From Cytophagales bacterium (lineage in GTDB: Bacteria > Bacteroidota > Bacteroidia > Cytophagales > Cyclobacteriaceae), in assembly GCA_016124425.1 (NCBI GenBank), contig WGNT01000025.1, forward strand, positions 1-64,000: DNA of 64,000 nt, written 5' to 3'. Of this stretch, positions 48,872-58,229 are shown one piece after another; the stretch's first letter is position 1; each line of letters begins with the position of its first letter. Below the pieces are notes generated by a model that was given only the letters and a program-made list of their open reading frames with translations, had not been told where the DNA came from and searched no databases. A program made the position numbers and the translations under genes.

Positions 48872-50068
48872 ATGGTAAACTGTAGCGCAAAGGTTGTCTA
48901 TAACAAGCAGCGTGTCCGCGAAGACGGAACCGTGCTGCTTTATCTGCGGGTAATCGTCAACCGGAGAAAAAAAGACCTGGACTTAAAGGTCTACTGGGAG
49001 CTGGCCAAGTTTGACCAAAAGAAGCAAAGGTGCATGCCCAGGCATAAATCAGATACCCAAGCCCAAGATTACAATCTTATTCTTTCCGATGCTTAAGCGA
49101 AGGCAAATGAGATATTTGTACAATACCGCCTCCGGAGGATGGACCTGTCGCTGGAAATCTTTTTGAAGGAATTCTACTCTTCTCTCAACAAAACAGACTT
49201 TTTGAAATACATGGAGGAAAAAATCAATCTGCGCTACCGACAGGGAGACATTGAGGAATCTAGCAGAATCAACCACCTTGCCAGCGTTCGCAAACTGAGA
49301 GAGTGGAAACCCAACCTTACCTTTTCAGAACTCAACAATCGAACCGCCCAGCTCTTTGACTCATGGATGAAGCGAAAGACTGGAGCGAAGACGCTCAATG
49401 CCCGATGGGCGATTCACAAGAACTTTAAAACTTACCTCAATCAAGCAAGGAAGGTAGACCATATTGATTTTATCCACCCGTATGACTTTTTTCGTGCAAA
49501 GAAGGAGGTTGGAAGGCATCAGCCGCTAACCAAGGATCAATTCCTTCAATTTTGGGAGTATTACCAAGAGCCGCTTATTCATCCTTCACACCGTACCGTA
49601 CTTCGGGCTTTTCTTTTCTGCTGTGTAACCGGGATGCGGCATGGAGATGTGAGGCGGTTTGACTTAGACTGGATTGATGGGGAATTCTTTGACTTCGTTC
49701 CTGGGAAAACAAAGCGGTTTGGGACTCGGGTGCGGATGCCGATCAGCAAGGAGGCATTGGATCTGATTGCCGACGAAATCGATGAGGTAAATGATAAAAA
49801 GATGTTTCGCTATCCCAGTGAGCAAAAGCAGAACAAATATATCAACGAGATATCCGACTTACTTGAAATCAAGATGAAGGTATGCTTCCAAATTGCGAGG
49901 GAGACATTTGCTACTCTTTATATGGAGCACGATGGGAAACTCGAAGTGCTGGCTTCTTTTCTGGGACACACGACTACGCAGATGAGCGAGAAGTATGTAA
50001 AGATCATGGATGCCCGGAAAAAATCTGAAGGTCTTCGGATCAGCAATTTTACGAAGCCTGATTTGTGA
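48872..50068 (+). pseudogene. tyrosine recombinase/integrase broken by an in-frame stop
   Basis: The same reading frame runs from an ATG (MVNCSAKVVYNKQRVREDG, an Arm-DNA-binding start typical of Bacteroidota integrases) through a TAA at 49094-49096 to the C-terminus at 50068, with coding character on both sides (ILSDA, stop, AKANEIFVQYRLRRMDLSLEIF). One base change from TTA would explain it. The core-binding SAM-like domain and catalytic domain follow. The first Arg (TGMRHGD), the Lys hairpin (GKTKRFG), second Arg, LGH and Tyr (MSEKYVKI) are present. The expected His of HxxRH is replaced: the segment reads CFQIARETFAT, so His is Gln and the next His is Glu. An internal restart at 49139 would give 309 residues lacking the arm domain. 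It is probably inactive. Confidence 0.8.
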
Positions 50069-50160
50069 CAAATCTGACAAACGGATCAAACAAGGCTTAA
50101 CGGGGAAGTTGGGGCAGGTTCCTTATCGAAGAAGCTCAAACTTTGTGCGATGGCGTTTGA

Positions 50161-50583
50161 TCAACGATTGATGCGGCTATCTGCCTCTATCTCATTCAGC
50201 ACCCGCACACCATCGAGGATGTCCCGGGGGTCATTGATCACTCGGAGATGCTGTGGCCAGGCTTCGAGAAGATCGCGGATATCTTCCATTACTTCCCGCA
50301 TCTCTCCAAACTGCTCGATCATAACCATAAACTGCTGCAGGTCTTGGGTGGCTGAGCTCGCTTGCGGAATTTGTGGTGCTCCGGAGGCTGTGGGACCTCC
50401 CATGGCAAAAGGGGTAGCTCTACGCCGCTCTGCCTCGAGGTAGCCAAATATATTGGCAAACTTAGGAGATCGAAGCATCCAGTTAGGAGCTACCCACTCG
50501 TGTCCGGCCTCGCCGATCACACCAAAGGAGGCGGTACCTACGTGTCCACCTTTGGCAAAGATTTCTACTTTCTTGGTGCACGT
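50161..50583 (-). pseudogene. fragment of phage tail protein (tape-measure C-terminus-like)
   Basis: A minus-strand open stretch reading FAKGGHVGTASFGVIGEAGHEWVAPNWMLRSPKF onward. The GEAGxEWVAP block is typical of the C-terminal part of phage tail tape-measure proteins. The reading frame is closed upstream by a stop at 50584-50586, leaving only the terminal region (about 119 residues from the ATG at 50520). The rest of a prophage is missing, so this is a relic. The family assignment is by motif only. Confidence 0.5.
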
Positions 50584-50631
50584 CTATCGGGCATACACCA
50601 ATTGCGGTAACCGCCTAGCATCATAATCTAA

Positions 50632-50769
50632 GGCGATGATCTCAATTATGTTCTGTTCTGTCTTGGAGGCTATTTCGGAGGATTAGTACATAAAAAAACT
50701 CGAATAAACGAGATTTTGGAGGACGGTAAGAAGGCGGAGTTCCTGTCAATCCTCTCGGAGTTTCATTAA
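50632..50769 (+). pseudogene. short coding fragment with membrane-like segment
   Basis: A 45-codon open stretch between stops without a normal start: LNYVLFCLGGYFGGLVHKK followed by TRINEILEDGKKAEFLSILS. It looks like the tail of a small membrane protein with a charged C-terminus, cut off at its 5' end. It lies in the relic island, and its end overlaps a minus-strand small frame by 24 bases. Confidence 0.25.
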
Positions 50770-50844
50770 TTGCATCTCAACTGAAGCTAAGTGCGTTAAT
50801 AGTCTGTAAACATTGACGTCTTGAATCTCATACTGAATTGCCAT
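50746..50844 (-). CDS. possible 32-aa protein in relic island
   Basis: Minus-strand ATG frame MAIQYEIQDVNVYRLLTHLA then SVEMQLMKLRED: an amphipathic, acidic helix-like sequence. The frame remains open about 30 codons upstream of the ATG. It may be a phage-derived small protein or the 3' end of a lost gene. No family recognised. Confidence 0.25.
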   Translation of the reverse strand: MAIQYEIQDVNVYRLLTHLASVEMQLMKLRED

Positions 50845-51025
50845 ATTTGTCGCACATTTTGATGATTTTATAATCAGGGCCTTTAGCACAATAGCCTGCG
50901 TGTCCCTCCTCTTAAAGGATAAATTTCAGTGTTTCCCTGATATATACTATAAAAAATGTTTAATAAAAATTGTAAATTTCAAAGCAGTTATAATAAACAC
51001 TATCTTTGAAGTAAACGTTGTAAAA

Positions 51026-51163
51026 ATGGCAGCACTTACATTACGAAATATCTCGGATGAGATGCACCGAAAGATAAAAAGGATCCAACTAGATCTAGGG
51101 GACCTAGAAAATTTTGGAGGAGATCTATCTAGATTTGATTATCAAATCTCTATATCAATATGA
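51026..51163 (+). CDS. ribbon-helix-helix-like small protein
   Basis: A 45-residue protein beginning MAALTLRNISDEMHRKIKRI, which matches the beta strand plus first helix of Arc/FitA-type RHH antitoxins (pattern LxxRNxxDExHRKIKRIQLD). The second helix is replaced by an unrelated tail (GDLENFGGDLSRFDYQISISI), so the domain may be truncated. Its stop overlaps the start of the 217-residue gene (ATGA), as in toxin-antitoxin pairs. The DNA is AT-rich compared with the core genes around the island. Confidence 0.5.
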   Translation: MAALTLRNISDEMHRKIKRIQLDLGDLENFGGDLSRFDYQISISI

Positions 51164-51813
51164 TCGCTAAGAACGAATTTTTTATAAAATTTGGAGAGGA
51201 TAAGTTTATCCGACGATTTTACGAACTTGGTGAAGTTTGTTTTTCTGACCTACTATTTTACAAAAAGGATAAAACACCTGAAAGAGGAGACTTCTACGAA
51301 AATGCTATTTCAATTGAAAATTTAAAGCGCGGAGAAGCTTCAGTTGAGATAGACCAAAAAATAAAAAAAATTTTATTTAAAAATCTTTCTTTAACCAATC
51401 ATAACAAACATAGCGATGGATATGCGTTCAGTGTGTATCATATTGATGAAAGATCTTTCAAAAACAAACTAGTCCACACTGTAGATGAAAGAATGATCGA
51501 ATTTGGAGACTCATGTGTCTTTATTCATGATGTGGGGACATTCTTGGTACGATTAAGAAAAGCTTTGGCAGCAAAATACAAATATCACGAAGGAGCAATT
51601 CATTATCATGACTACAAGAGCGCAGATAAACTCGAAATCAATCCATTTCGGAAAACAATCGATTTTAGTTATCAGCACGAATACAGATTCCTAATATTGA
51701 ACGCAGACAAACCGGAGAGAGTATTCCTAAATCTGGGTTCGTTAAGCGATATTTCATTTATCGGAGATACCATTGGGCTGATAAGAGATTTAAAGATTCC
51801 GTTTAAACCTTAA
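51160..51813 (+). CDS. 217-aa protein of unknown function, coupled to RHH-like gene
   Basis: A soluble protein with no signal or membrane segment. Notable parts are FFIKFGEDKFIRRFYELGEVCFSDLLFY, then KTPERGDFYENAISIENL near residues 38-56, a His/Tyr-rich centre (YKYHEGAIHYHDYKSADK) and a C-terminal SYQHEYRFLILNADKPERVFLNLGSLSDI. The order KFG, a Gly-Glu beta segment, RGDxxE and a late EYR motif recalls a poorly characterised family of small accessory proteins, but I cannot name it. It is AT-rich, translationally coupled to the RHH-like gene, and set in the mobile-element relic, so transfer is likely. A toxin, abortive-infection or effector role is only a guess. Confidence 0.6.
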   Translation: MIAKNEFFIKFGEDKFIRRFYELGEVCFSDLLFYKKDKTPERGDFYENAISIENLKRGEASVEIDQKIKKILFKNLSLTNHNKHSDGYAFSVYHIDERSFKNKLVHTVDERMIEFGDSCVFIHDVGTFLVRLRKALAAKYKYHEGAIHYHDYKSADKLEINPFRKTIDFSYQHEYRFLILNADKPERVFLNLGSLSDISFIGDTIGLIRDLKIPFKP

Positions 51814-52070
51814 ACCTAAACGCCTTATAATAGCTTTGATTTACTTGCCGTAAGAGCTCATGAGCGGCAATATTGGTTTAAAGCTTCCCACGCGGGTGTA
51901 GAAACGCGACTAGCTTGCGAGTCCACTTTTTCTTACACCTGCCGGAGCCGACCATGCGGGTTATTATCGTGACATTATCGAGCGAAATGCATTTCCTATT
52001 CCCAAATCGACAAACATTCCTTAATTCTACCCCCTCTTGGCATGCACAATGGTTTTTTTTTGCCCTTTTC

Positions 52071-52451
52071 CTACCGATGCTGATCGATCAATATAGGGTT
52101 ACCGTCTGGATCGGTGATCATGATGCTGGCAGGACCTTTATGGGTCATATCGATTTCGTTCTGCGGTTCTATGCCATTTTCCTTAAGATGCCGATAGATC
52201 GCCCCGATGTCGTCAAATGGATCTACATGATTAGCGTTTTCATCCCAACCTGGATTAAAAGTCAGCATGTTCTTTTCAAACATCCCCTGAAATAGCCCAA
52301 TAACTGTCTTTCCATTTTTCAGAATAAGCCAATTTTGAGACACATCCCCACCGAATTCGGAAAATCCCAGCTTCTCATAGAATGTTTTTGACGCTTGGAT
52401 ATCCTTTACACTCAAACTTATGGAAAAAGCTCCTAGTTTTAATTGATTCAT
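52071..52451 (-). CDS. VOC/glyoxalase superfamily protein
   Basis: A 126-residue vicinal-oxygen-chelate protein with the paired beta-alpha-beta-beta-beta layout. SISLSVKDIQASKTFYEKLGFSEFGGD opens the first module; GPASIMITDPDGNPILIDQH closes the second, with DPDGN typical of the family. Metal-dependent lyase, isomerase or binding functions all occur in this fold; no substrate can be inferred. It stands alone, about 80 bp after the F420-reductase-like gene on the same strand. Confidence 0.85.
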   Translation of the reverse strand: MNQLKLGAFSISLSVKDIQASKTFYEKLGFSEFGGDVSQNWLILKNGKTVIGLFQGMFEKNMLTFNPGWDENANHVDPFDDIGAIYRHLKENGIEPQNEIDMTHKGPASIMITDPDGNPILIDQHR

Positions 52452-52534
52452 AGTTGCAGTCGATTGAATAATACGGAATCACAAACACGTTACTTGAAAT
52501 AACAAATTACCCAATATTAGTATTTCAAATGGAC

Positions 52535-53152
52535 CTATCTCTTCAACACTTTAAATCCTATATCCCTACCATGTCCTTGATTTAGGGCTAGGTTGATCCA
52601 AAAACGCGCAAACTGCTCCATAAGCACAAAGGCATCATTACCTCCCAGATCGTAGCAGGCACCGAATCCTGCGTCATGGGCCAACTCAATGGCGACTAGC
52701 TTGCCACGGGGACTATCTCCAGCAACAAACATATCCAACAATTTGTCTTCATAGGCCGTGTCTTTTATGTTGTTGTATCCCGTTGTATTGAAACACTTCA
52801 CCACGTCATCAGTGGAGGTATACGCCAAAATGGCATCCGTGACCGTCTCGAAACCCTGAGGCCCTCGATTGTTGACAATGTTTGCGGTATCAATAATTAT
52901 TTTTCCCCGCGTGTCACCCAATGACTTTGTGGTCTCTATTATGGATATGGCCGGAGTGGCTAGGAGAATGACATCGGCAAGCTGTACAGCCTCCTGCACC
53001 GAACAGAGACTTGTATTCAGATTACTAAGCAAATCCTTTCCTTTAAAACTGTTTTGATCTCTGACACCAAGATAGATCTGATGCCCCTTTTCCGCCCACT
53101 TGGTGGCTAAAGCACCTCCTACATTTCCTGTTCCGATTACTGCTATTTTCAT
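52535..53152 (-). CDS. NAD(P)-binding F420-reductase-like protein
   Basis: A 205-residue Rossmann protein with MKIAVIGTGNVGGALATKWAEKGHQIYLGVRD as dinucleotide site. ADVILLATPAISIIETTKSL and GKIIIDTANIVNN follow, then KCFNTTGYNNI. This layout is the NADPH-dependent F420 reductase/NADP oxidoreductase group; Bacteroidota members are not expected to use F420, so the true acceptor is unknown. Cytoplasmic, apparently monocistronic or paired with the VOC gene. Confidence 0.8.
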   Translation of the reverse strand: MKIAVIGTGNVGGALATKWAEKGHQIYLGVRDQNSFKGKDLLSNLNTSLCSVQEAVQLADVILLATPAISIIETTKSLGDTRGKIIIDTANIVNNRGPQGFETVTDAILAYTSTDDVVKCFNTTGYNNIKDTAYEDKLLDMFVAGDSPRGKLVAIELAHDAGFGACYDLGGNDAFVLMEQFARFWINLALNQGHGRDIGFKVLKR

Positions 53153-53444
53153 AATATACTATAAAACCCTCAACTTTCTATTTTCATTTACCCAAAATGA
53201 TATTTTCAGCTAGTATACCTACTTTCTTTAATATTATAGTCAGGTCTGGAAAAAAAATAGTGTGATTTCCGAAATTCAGCTGAGCAGATTGCCCTATTGC
53301 CACCGATGATTTTAATGACACGGGAGCCGTTGAATTCACTCCGTCAGGTTCGTAGGAGAGTTCTTCACATTGAAGCCTATATACTGTCTACGATGGTACT
53401 TTTGTCTATAGGCAGACTGATTGTTAGCGTTGCAATTGTCATAA

Positions 53445-56201
53445 CTACAATTTCTTAGTAATAAATTTTATTGACTGAATAATGACTAAAGGCAGCAAAC
53501 TGGCAATGATGATCAAAGCCCAAAGCCGTGGTTCTAGCTCCTGAACGGACAAAACTTCGGACACTGCTGGAATTAAGTAAGCCATTAACAGTAATGAAAA
53601 ACAAAAGGCAAGTGCCATCCAGATGTACTTATTTCGAGTGACCTGATTGTTAAACAGCTTCTCATTGGCGTCCCGCATGTTTAATACATGCAGTAATTGG
53701 GCAAAAGCCAAACTGAAGAATGCCACATTGTTGGTGATTTTTTCGGGCTGTTGCCATGCGAAGTGGGCATAATAATATGCTCCTGAAATGCAGACGGTCA
53801 AAATCACTCCATACAGCGCGATTTGCCACCAGTTTTCCGTGTTCAGGATAGGTTCTTTCGGGTCCTTTGGCATTTTTTTCATAATCCCGGGATTTCCGCT
53901 CCCCACTCCCAAAGCCAAGGCTGGAAAAACATCCGATAGCAGGTTGAGAAACAGCAGCTGCAGGGGAAGAATAGGGAGCGCAAACAGGGTAAAACTGATA
54001 AGTGCGATGATCAGGATTTCACTCAGATGATATGACAACTGGTACGTGATGAATTTGCGGATATTTCCAAAAATAACTCGCCCCTGCCTGATCGCCTGTA
54101 CAATGGATCCAAATGCGTCATCCTTCAAAACCATGTCAGAGACTTCCTGAGCGACTTGGGTGCCACGCTTACCCATCGCTATCCCGATATTTGCCCGCTT
54201 CAAGGCAGGAGCATCATTGATGCCGTCACCGGTCATGCCTACGATCTCTCCCCTCTCCTGAAAATATTTGATCAGTTGAAGTTTTTGCGAAGGATCGACG
54301 CGAGAGAAGATTCTGGTTTTGGAGACCCGGGAATCTTCATCGTCCAGTTCCTTCTTGAGTTCTTGACCTGCGAGGACATAGTCTTCCTCCTCCTCAGAAC
54401 TAAAAAAATTAATCTGTTTCGCTACATTTTTGGCAGTGCCGGGATGATCCCCCGTCACCATTATCACTTTGATTCCTGCTTCATGACAGGTGGTGATGGC
54501 ATCTGCAACTTCCTTTCTGGGTGGATCTATGAACCCAATCAAGCCGATAAATATTAGGTTTTGCAAGAAATCCTCTTCTTCCTTTCCTTCAGATAAAGAA
54601 TTTAATTTGTTGTAGGCAAAAGCCAACACCCGCAGGCCTTCATCAGCCAGTTCGTCGTTTTTATTTTTCCAATAGGATTTATCTTCCTCGTTCAGATCTT
54701 TAGTCTCTCCATTTATCAAGACTTGGGAAGAACGGTTCAAGATGGCGTGTGCAGCACCTTTCCCAGATACATACAGCGAATCACCATCCTGATTGATTCT
54801 TCCCATGACCATTGCTTCCGAGTCAAATGGGTCATGAAGTTTTCGCTCCAGCTTTCTAAACTCCCTATAGGAATCGGCGTCGTTTTTCCGCACAAAATCA
54901 AGCAAAGCCACATCCAATGGATCACCTTCGTCCTTGTGCTTCCGGTTCTTATTTTCCTTTTCAGTCGAATTCGATTCGTTTTCTTCGGAATTGGTTTTTT
55001 CTGCTGCAAGCGTTCCGTCATTGGCCAGAACTGCTATTTTTTTAAAATGGCGGAAATTCTCATGCTGCTCAGGCTCTTCATTTTCTTTAATTTCAGGCCG
55101 ATCCTTCTGATGCCAATCCACCTCCATTCTGACTTCATCCGGAAAGAACAGGGAGTTAACCGTTAGCTGATTAAGTGTCAGTGTCCCGGTTTTGTCAGTG
55201 AAAATGACGGTAGTTTCTCCCAGCGTCTCCACAGCTTCCAACTTTTTTACAATCACATTCTTTTTTGCCAGATGCAGCATCCCTCTGGCTAAAGCGATGC
55301 TTGCAACGATCGGCAGCCCCTCTGGAATGGCGGCAATCATCCAGGCAATGGAAGTTTGGACGAGTCGGTAGGTATCCTCTCCGGCTATCCATCCCACCAG
55401 AAAAAACGCCAAAGCAAGCCCTACCGTCACGAAAATCAGATTCTTGGTGAGTTTACTCAGTTTCTGATTTAGTGGGATTTCATCTTTTTCCTCTTCACCG
55501 ACCATGGCAGAAATACTACCCAGTTCGGTCTGCATAGCAGTACCGAAAACCATGGCTTTGCCTACTCCGCTGGTCACAGCCGTACCTTTAAAAAGTATGT
55601 TTTTCCGATCCGCTACAGGCTTTTGCCCGGAAATGGTTTCTTCGGATTTGAGGATTGGGACTGACTCTCCTGTGAGCGGAGACTCATCTACGTTGAGTTC
55701 GGTAGCTTCAATAATGCGGGCATCGGCGGGTATCAGATCTCCAGATTCTACCAGAATAATATCTCCCGGTACGATCTCTTCGGCATCTATCACTTCCCTG
55801 TTCCCGCTGCGCAACACGTTGGATTCAATTTTATCCATCTGTTTTAGGGCCTTCATAGATTTCTGCGCCTTGAATTCCATCCAAAAGCCAATCACTGAAT
55901 TAATTATAAGGACCACCAGAATAGCAATTCCCTCCACGGTATCCCCAAAAATGAAGGCAAGCAGGGATGCAGCAGTCAACAGATAAACGATGGGATTTTT
56001 GAATTGGGAAAGCAGTATTTGCCAGATGCTTCTCTGCTTCTGTTCTGTGAGGATGTTGCGGCCGTATTTTTCTCTTCTTTTTTTTACTTCGTCTTCGGAA
56101 AGTCCCTGTTGAAGGTTCACTGATAACGCCTCTCCAACATCCTCGACAGACTTTAAATATACTTCTTTACCAAATTCTCTTAGTTTTTCTACCTTTCCCA
56201 T
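53445..56201 (-). CDS. P-type cation ATPase, calcium-transporter type (SERCA/PMR1-like)
   Basis: A 918-residue P2-type ATPase. The N-terminal cation-ATPase domain begins VEDVGEALSVNLQQGLSEDEVKKRREKYG. The transmembrane helix 4 signature is AAIPEGLPIVASIALARGM, the phosphorylation motif DKTGTLT has Asp336, and the hinge is MTGDGINDAPALKRA. Ten hydrophobic helices are expected, with the C-terminal cation-ATPase group at the end. The nucleotide domain carries an unusually polar Glu/Asn/Lys insertion (AAEKTNSEENESNSTEKENK) near residue 400. It probably exports calcium or manganese. Single gene. Confidence 0.93.
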   Translation of the reverse strand: MGKVEKLREFGKEVYLKSVEDVGEALSVNLQQGLSEDEVKKRREKYGRNILTEQKQRSIWQILLSQFKNPIVYLLTAASLLAFIFGDTVEGIAILVVLIINSVIGFWMEFKAQKSMKALKQMDKIESNVLRSGNREVIDAEEIVPGDIILVESGDLIPADARIIEATELNVDESPLTGESVPILKSEETISGQKPVADRKNILFKGTAVTSGVGKAMVFGTAMQTELGSISAMVGEEEKDEIPLNQKLSKLTKNLIFVTVGLALAFFLVGWIAGEDTYRLVQTSIAWMIAAIPEGLPIVASIALARGMLHLAKKNVIVKKLEAVETLGETTVIFTDKTGTLTLNQLTVNSLFFPDEVRMEVDWHQKDRPEIKENEEPEQHENFRHFKKIAVLANDGTLAAEKTNSEENESNSTEKENKNRKHKDEGDPLDVALLDFVRKNDADSYREFRKLERKLHDPFDSEAMVMGRINQDGDSLYVSGKGAAHAILNRSSQVLINGETKDLNEEDKSYWKNKNDELADEGLRVLAFAYNKLNSLSEGKEEEDFLQNLIFIGLIGFIDPPRKEVADAITTCHEAGIKVIMVTGDHPGTAKNVAKQINFFSSEEEEDYVLAGQELKKELDDEDSRVSKTRIFSRVDPSQKLQLIKYFQERGEIVGMTGDGINDAPALKRANIGIAMGKRGTQVAQEVSDMVLKDDAFGSIVQAIRQGRVIFGNIRKFITYQLSYHLSEILIIALISFTLFALPILPLQLLFLNLLSDVFPALALGVGSGNPGIMKKMPKDPKEPILNTENWWQIALYGVILTVCISGAYYYAHFAWQQPEKITNNVAFFSLAFAQLLHVLNMRDANEKLFNNQVTRNKYIWMALAFCFSLLLMAYLIPAVSEVLSVQELEPRLWALIIIASLLPLVIIQSIKFITKKL

Positions 56202-56388
56202 AATCTGTGTAAATAAACCATGTGCACCAAACCCCTACATTGGCTGGGATCTAATCCCCAACTTCTAGACCCTTCACATGATGCATGACCGTCTGCATTG
56301 TTTTAAATATATGCAGCCACCACACTCGATGGTATTTTCATCGTTGATGAAATCAGCTGTTCGATGAACAGATCTGAAGCCCTACCTT

Positions 56389-57444
56389 TTAGGCCACGGT
56401 GATATCCGGACTAAGGTAGATATCCTGAATATGGTTTAATAACTTAACCCCCTCTTCCATCGGTCTTTGAAAAGCCTTTCTTCCCATGATCAATCCCATA
56501 CCTCCAGCACGCTTGTTTATGACAGCGGTTTTGGTAGCTTCTTCCATATCTCCTTCACCTTTAGATGCGCCACCGGAATTGATCAAGCCGATCTTGCCCA
56601 TGTAGCAGTTGGCAACCTGATATCGGCATAAGTCGATTGGATGATCGCTACTGAGCTTATCGTACATGTCGGGGTGTGATTTACCAAACTTGATCTTCGT
56701 GTATCCACCATTATTGGTGGGCAATTTTTGTTTGATTATATCCGCCTGAATAGTAACTCCGATGTGATTGGATTGGCCCGTCAGGTCTGCTGCTGATTCA
56801 TAATTCACCCCATCCTTTGTGAAAGCTTCGTTTCTGGTATAGCACCATAAAATGGTAGCCATGCCAAGTTCATGTGCGCGCTCAAATGCCTCAGCGACTT
56901 CGATCAGCTGTCTGTTGGATTCCTCCGAACCAAAATAGACGGTAGCTCCCACCGCTGCAGCGCCTAAATCCCATGCCTCATCTACTGACCCGAACAGAAT
57001 TTGATCGTGCTTATTTGGATAAGTTAGTAGCTCATTGTGGTTAATTTTGGCGACAAAGGGTATTTTATGCGCATATTTTCTGGAAAGTATAGCAAGGGTC
57101 CCCATAGTACTGGCCACGGCATTGCATCCTGCTTCTACGGCAAGTTTAATGATATTTTCAGGATCAAAATAAATGGGATTAGGAGCAAAAGCACTACCCG
57201 CCGAATGTTCAATACCTTGATCCACCGGAAGTATAGAAAGGTATCCCGTCCCTCCCAATCTTCCGGTACCAAACAAAAGATTTATGCTTCGAAGAACCTG
57301 TGGACTTCTATTGCTATACAGAAAAACCTGATCTACGAAGTCTTTGGAAGGCAACTGCAAGAGGTCCTTATCAATGGTTTTACATTCATGGTTAAGGTAG
57401 TAATCCAAATCGTCTTCCAGAAATTTTGTGATTTTATTTGTCAT
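56389..57444 (-). CDS. fbaB: class I fructose-bisphosphate aldolase (DhnA type)
   Basis: A 351-residue Schiff-base aldolase for glycolysis and gluconeogenesis. The sequence shows [77 protein letters not shown] and [17 protein letters not shown], matching archaeal-type/FbaB aldolases. The length fits that group. Single transcription unit with a long upstream gap. Confidence 0.94.
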   Translation of the reverse strand: MTNKITKFLEDDLDYYLNHECKTIDKDLLQLPSKDFVDQVFLYSNRSPQVLRSINLLFGTGRLGGTGYLSILPVDQGIEHSAGSAFAPNPIYFDPENIIKLAVEAGCNAVASTMGTLAILSRKYAHKIPFVAKINHNELLTYPNKHDQILFGSVDEAWDLGAAAVGATVYFGSEESNRQLIEVAEAFERAHELGMATILWCYTRNEAFTKDGVNYESAADLTGQSNHIGVTIQADIIKQKLPTNNGGYTKIKFGKSHPDMYDKLSSDHPIDLCRYQVANCYMGKIGLINSGGASKGEGDMEEATKTAVINKRAGGMGLIMGRKAFQRPMEEGVKLLNHIQDIYLSPDITVA

Positions 57445-58115
57445 CTTTTTTTATCGTTTTGTTTGTTTTTGTTGGCTTGTGTTTTTGGCTGGCACGCTGT
57501 AGAACTTACGCTTTTATACCCGGACTGTGGTTGAAAAAAAATGATAGGCTCATTCCGGTATTTACCATCTCAATAATGGCAGGCCTCTACTAGAATCCGT
57601 ATTTACCGGTTAATCCTTGTCTGCTGGCTTTTGCATGTTATTGGTTTTGATGTAATGTATAAGCTGATCGATTTGATCTTCATAAATTACTAATAAGCCG
57701 AATAAAATTTTTTAATCGGGTTATCTTATTCAGGATGGCAAGCCTAGTTTTTTTTGTAACCATCGTGCAAACGATTTGCCAAGTTTCAATTTGTTTGCCT
57801 TCAATGAAAAGTGTAGTGGCAGAAACGATGATCCGGCACTACAAAGCCGATATCGACTATATTGGGTCATTCAGTAAGGCTAGTTGACGCATACTTCCAT
57901 AATCGCTTGCCTTGGTTGAGTAAAAGCTGTTACACTACGTTACCGATTTTCTGTGTGTTTGGGTGTTTCTTTCATAATCCTTTTAGTATGGTTTACAGGC
58001 TAGTAGTAAGTTTCGCTTTCTGAAAGCATGAGAGGATTGAACAATCTCTATGCCCAACCCTACACCTTTTGTGAACATTGAAAAAACATCCGAAATATTT
58101 AATTTAAATTTAAAA
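57445..58115. other. intergenic region upstream of fbaB and blaI-like gene
   Basis: About 670 bases before the blaI promoter without a convincing gene on either strand. It should include the fbaB promoter (minus strand); I could not fix a consensus match. Together with the adjacent operator-promoter region this is one of the larger non-coding gaps in the window. Confidence 0.45.
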
Positions 58116-58151
58116 TTTAGTTGTTAACTAAAAAATTCTTATTATCTTTAG
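58116..58151 (+). promoter_or_regulatory. blaI-like promoter with overlapping inverted repeat (possible operator)
   Basis: A 7-bp inverted repeat TTTAGTT-gtt-AACTAAA at 58116-58132 covers the -33 TTG (58121-58123). Twenty bases later TATCTTTA at 58144-58151 is a one-base variant of TAnnTTTG. BlaI/MecI repressors bind short palindromes in their own promoters, so this is a reasonable autoregulatory operator. Inferred, not demonstrated. Confidence 0.45.
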
Positions 58152-58229
58152 GCAGCCAAAAGGAAGATTTAGTTCCGAAAATTGTTGGATAAATAAAACT
58201 AAGTGATTAAGTTGTAAAAAAAACACCTT

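Noticed and set aside
55504..55986. 160-codon plus-strand open frame within the P-type ATPase
   Set aside because: Mirror frame of conserved ATPase sequence, serine-rich, no homology signal.
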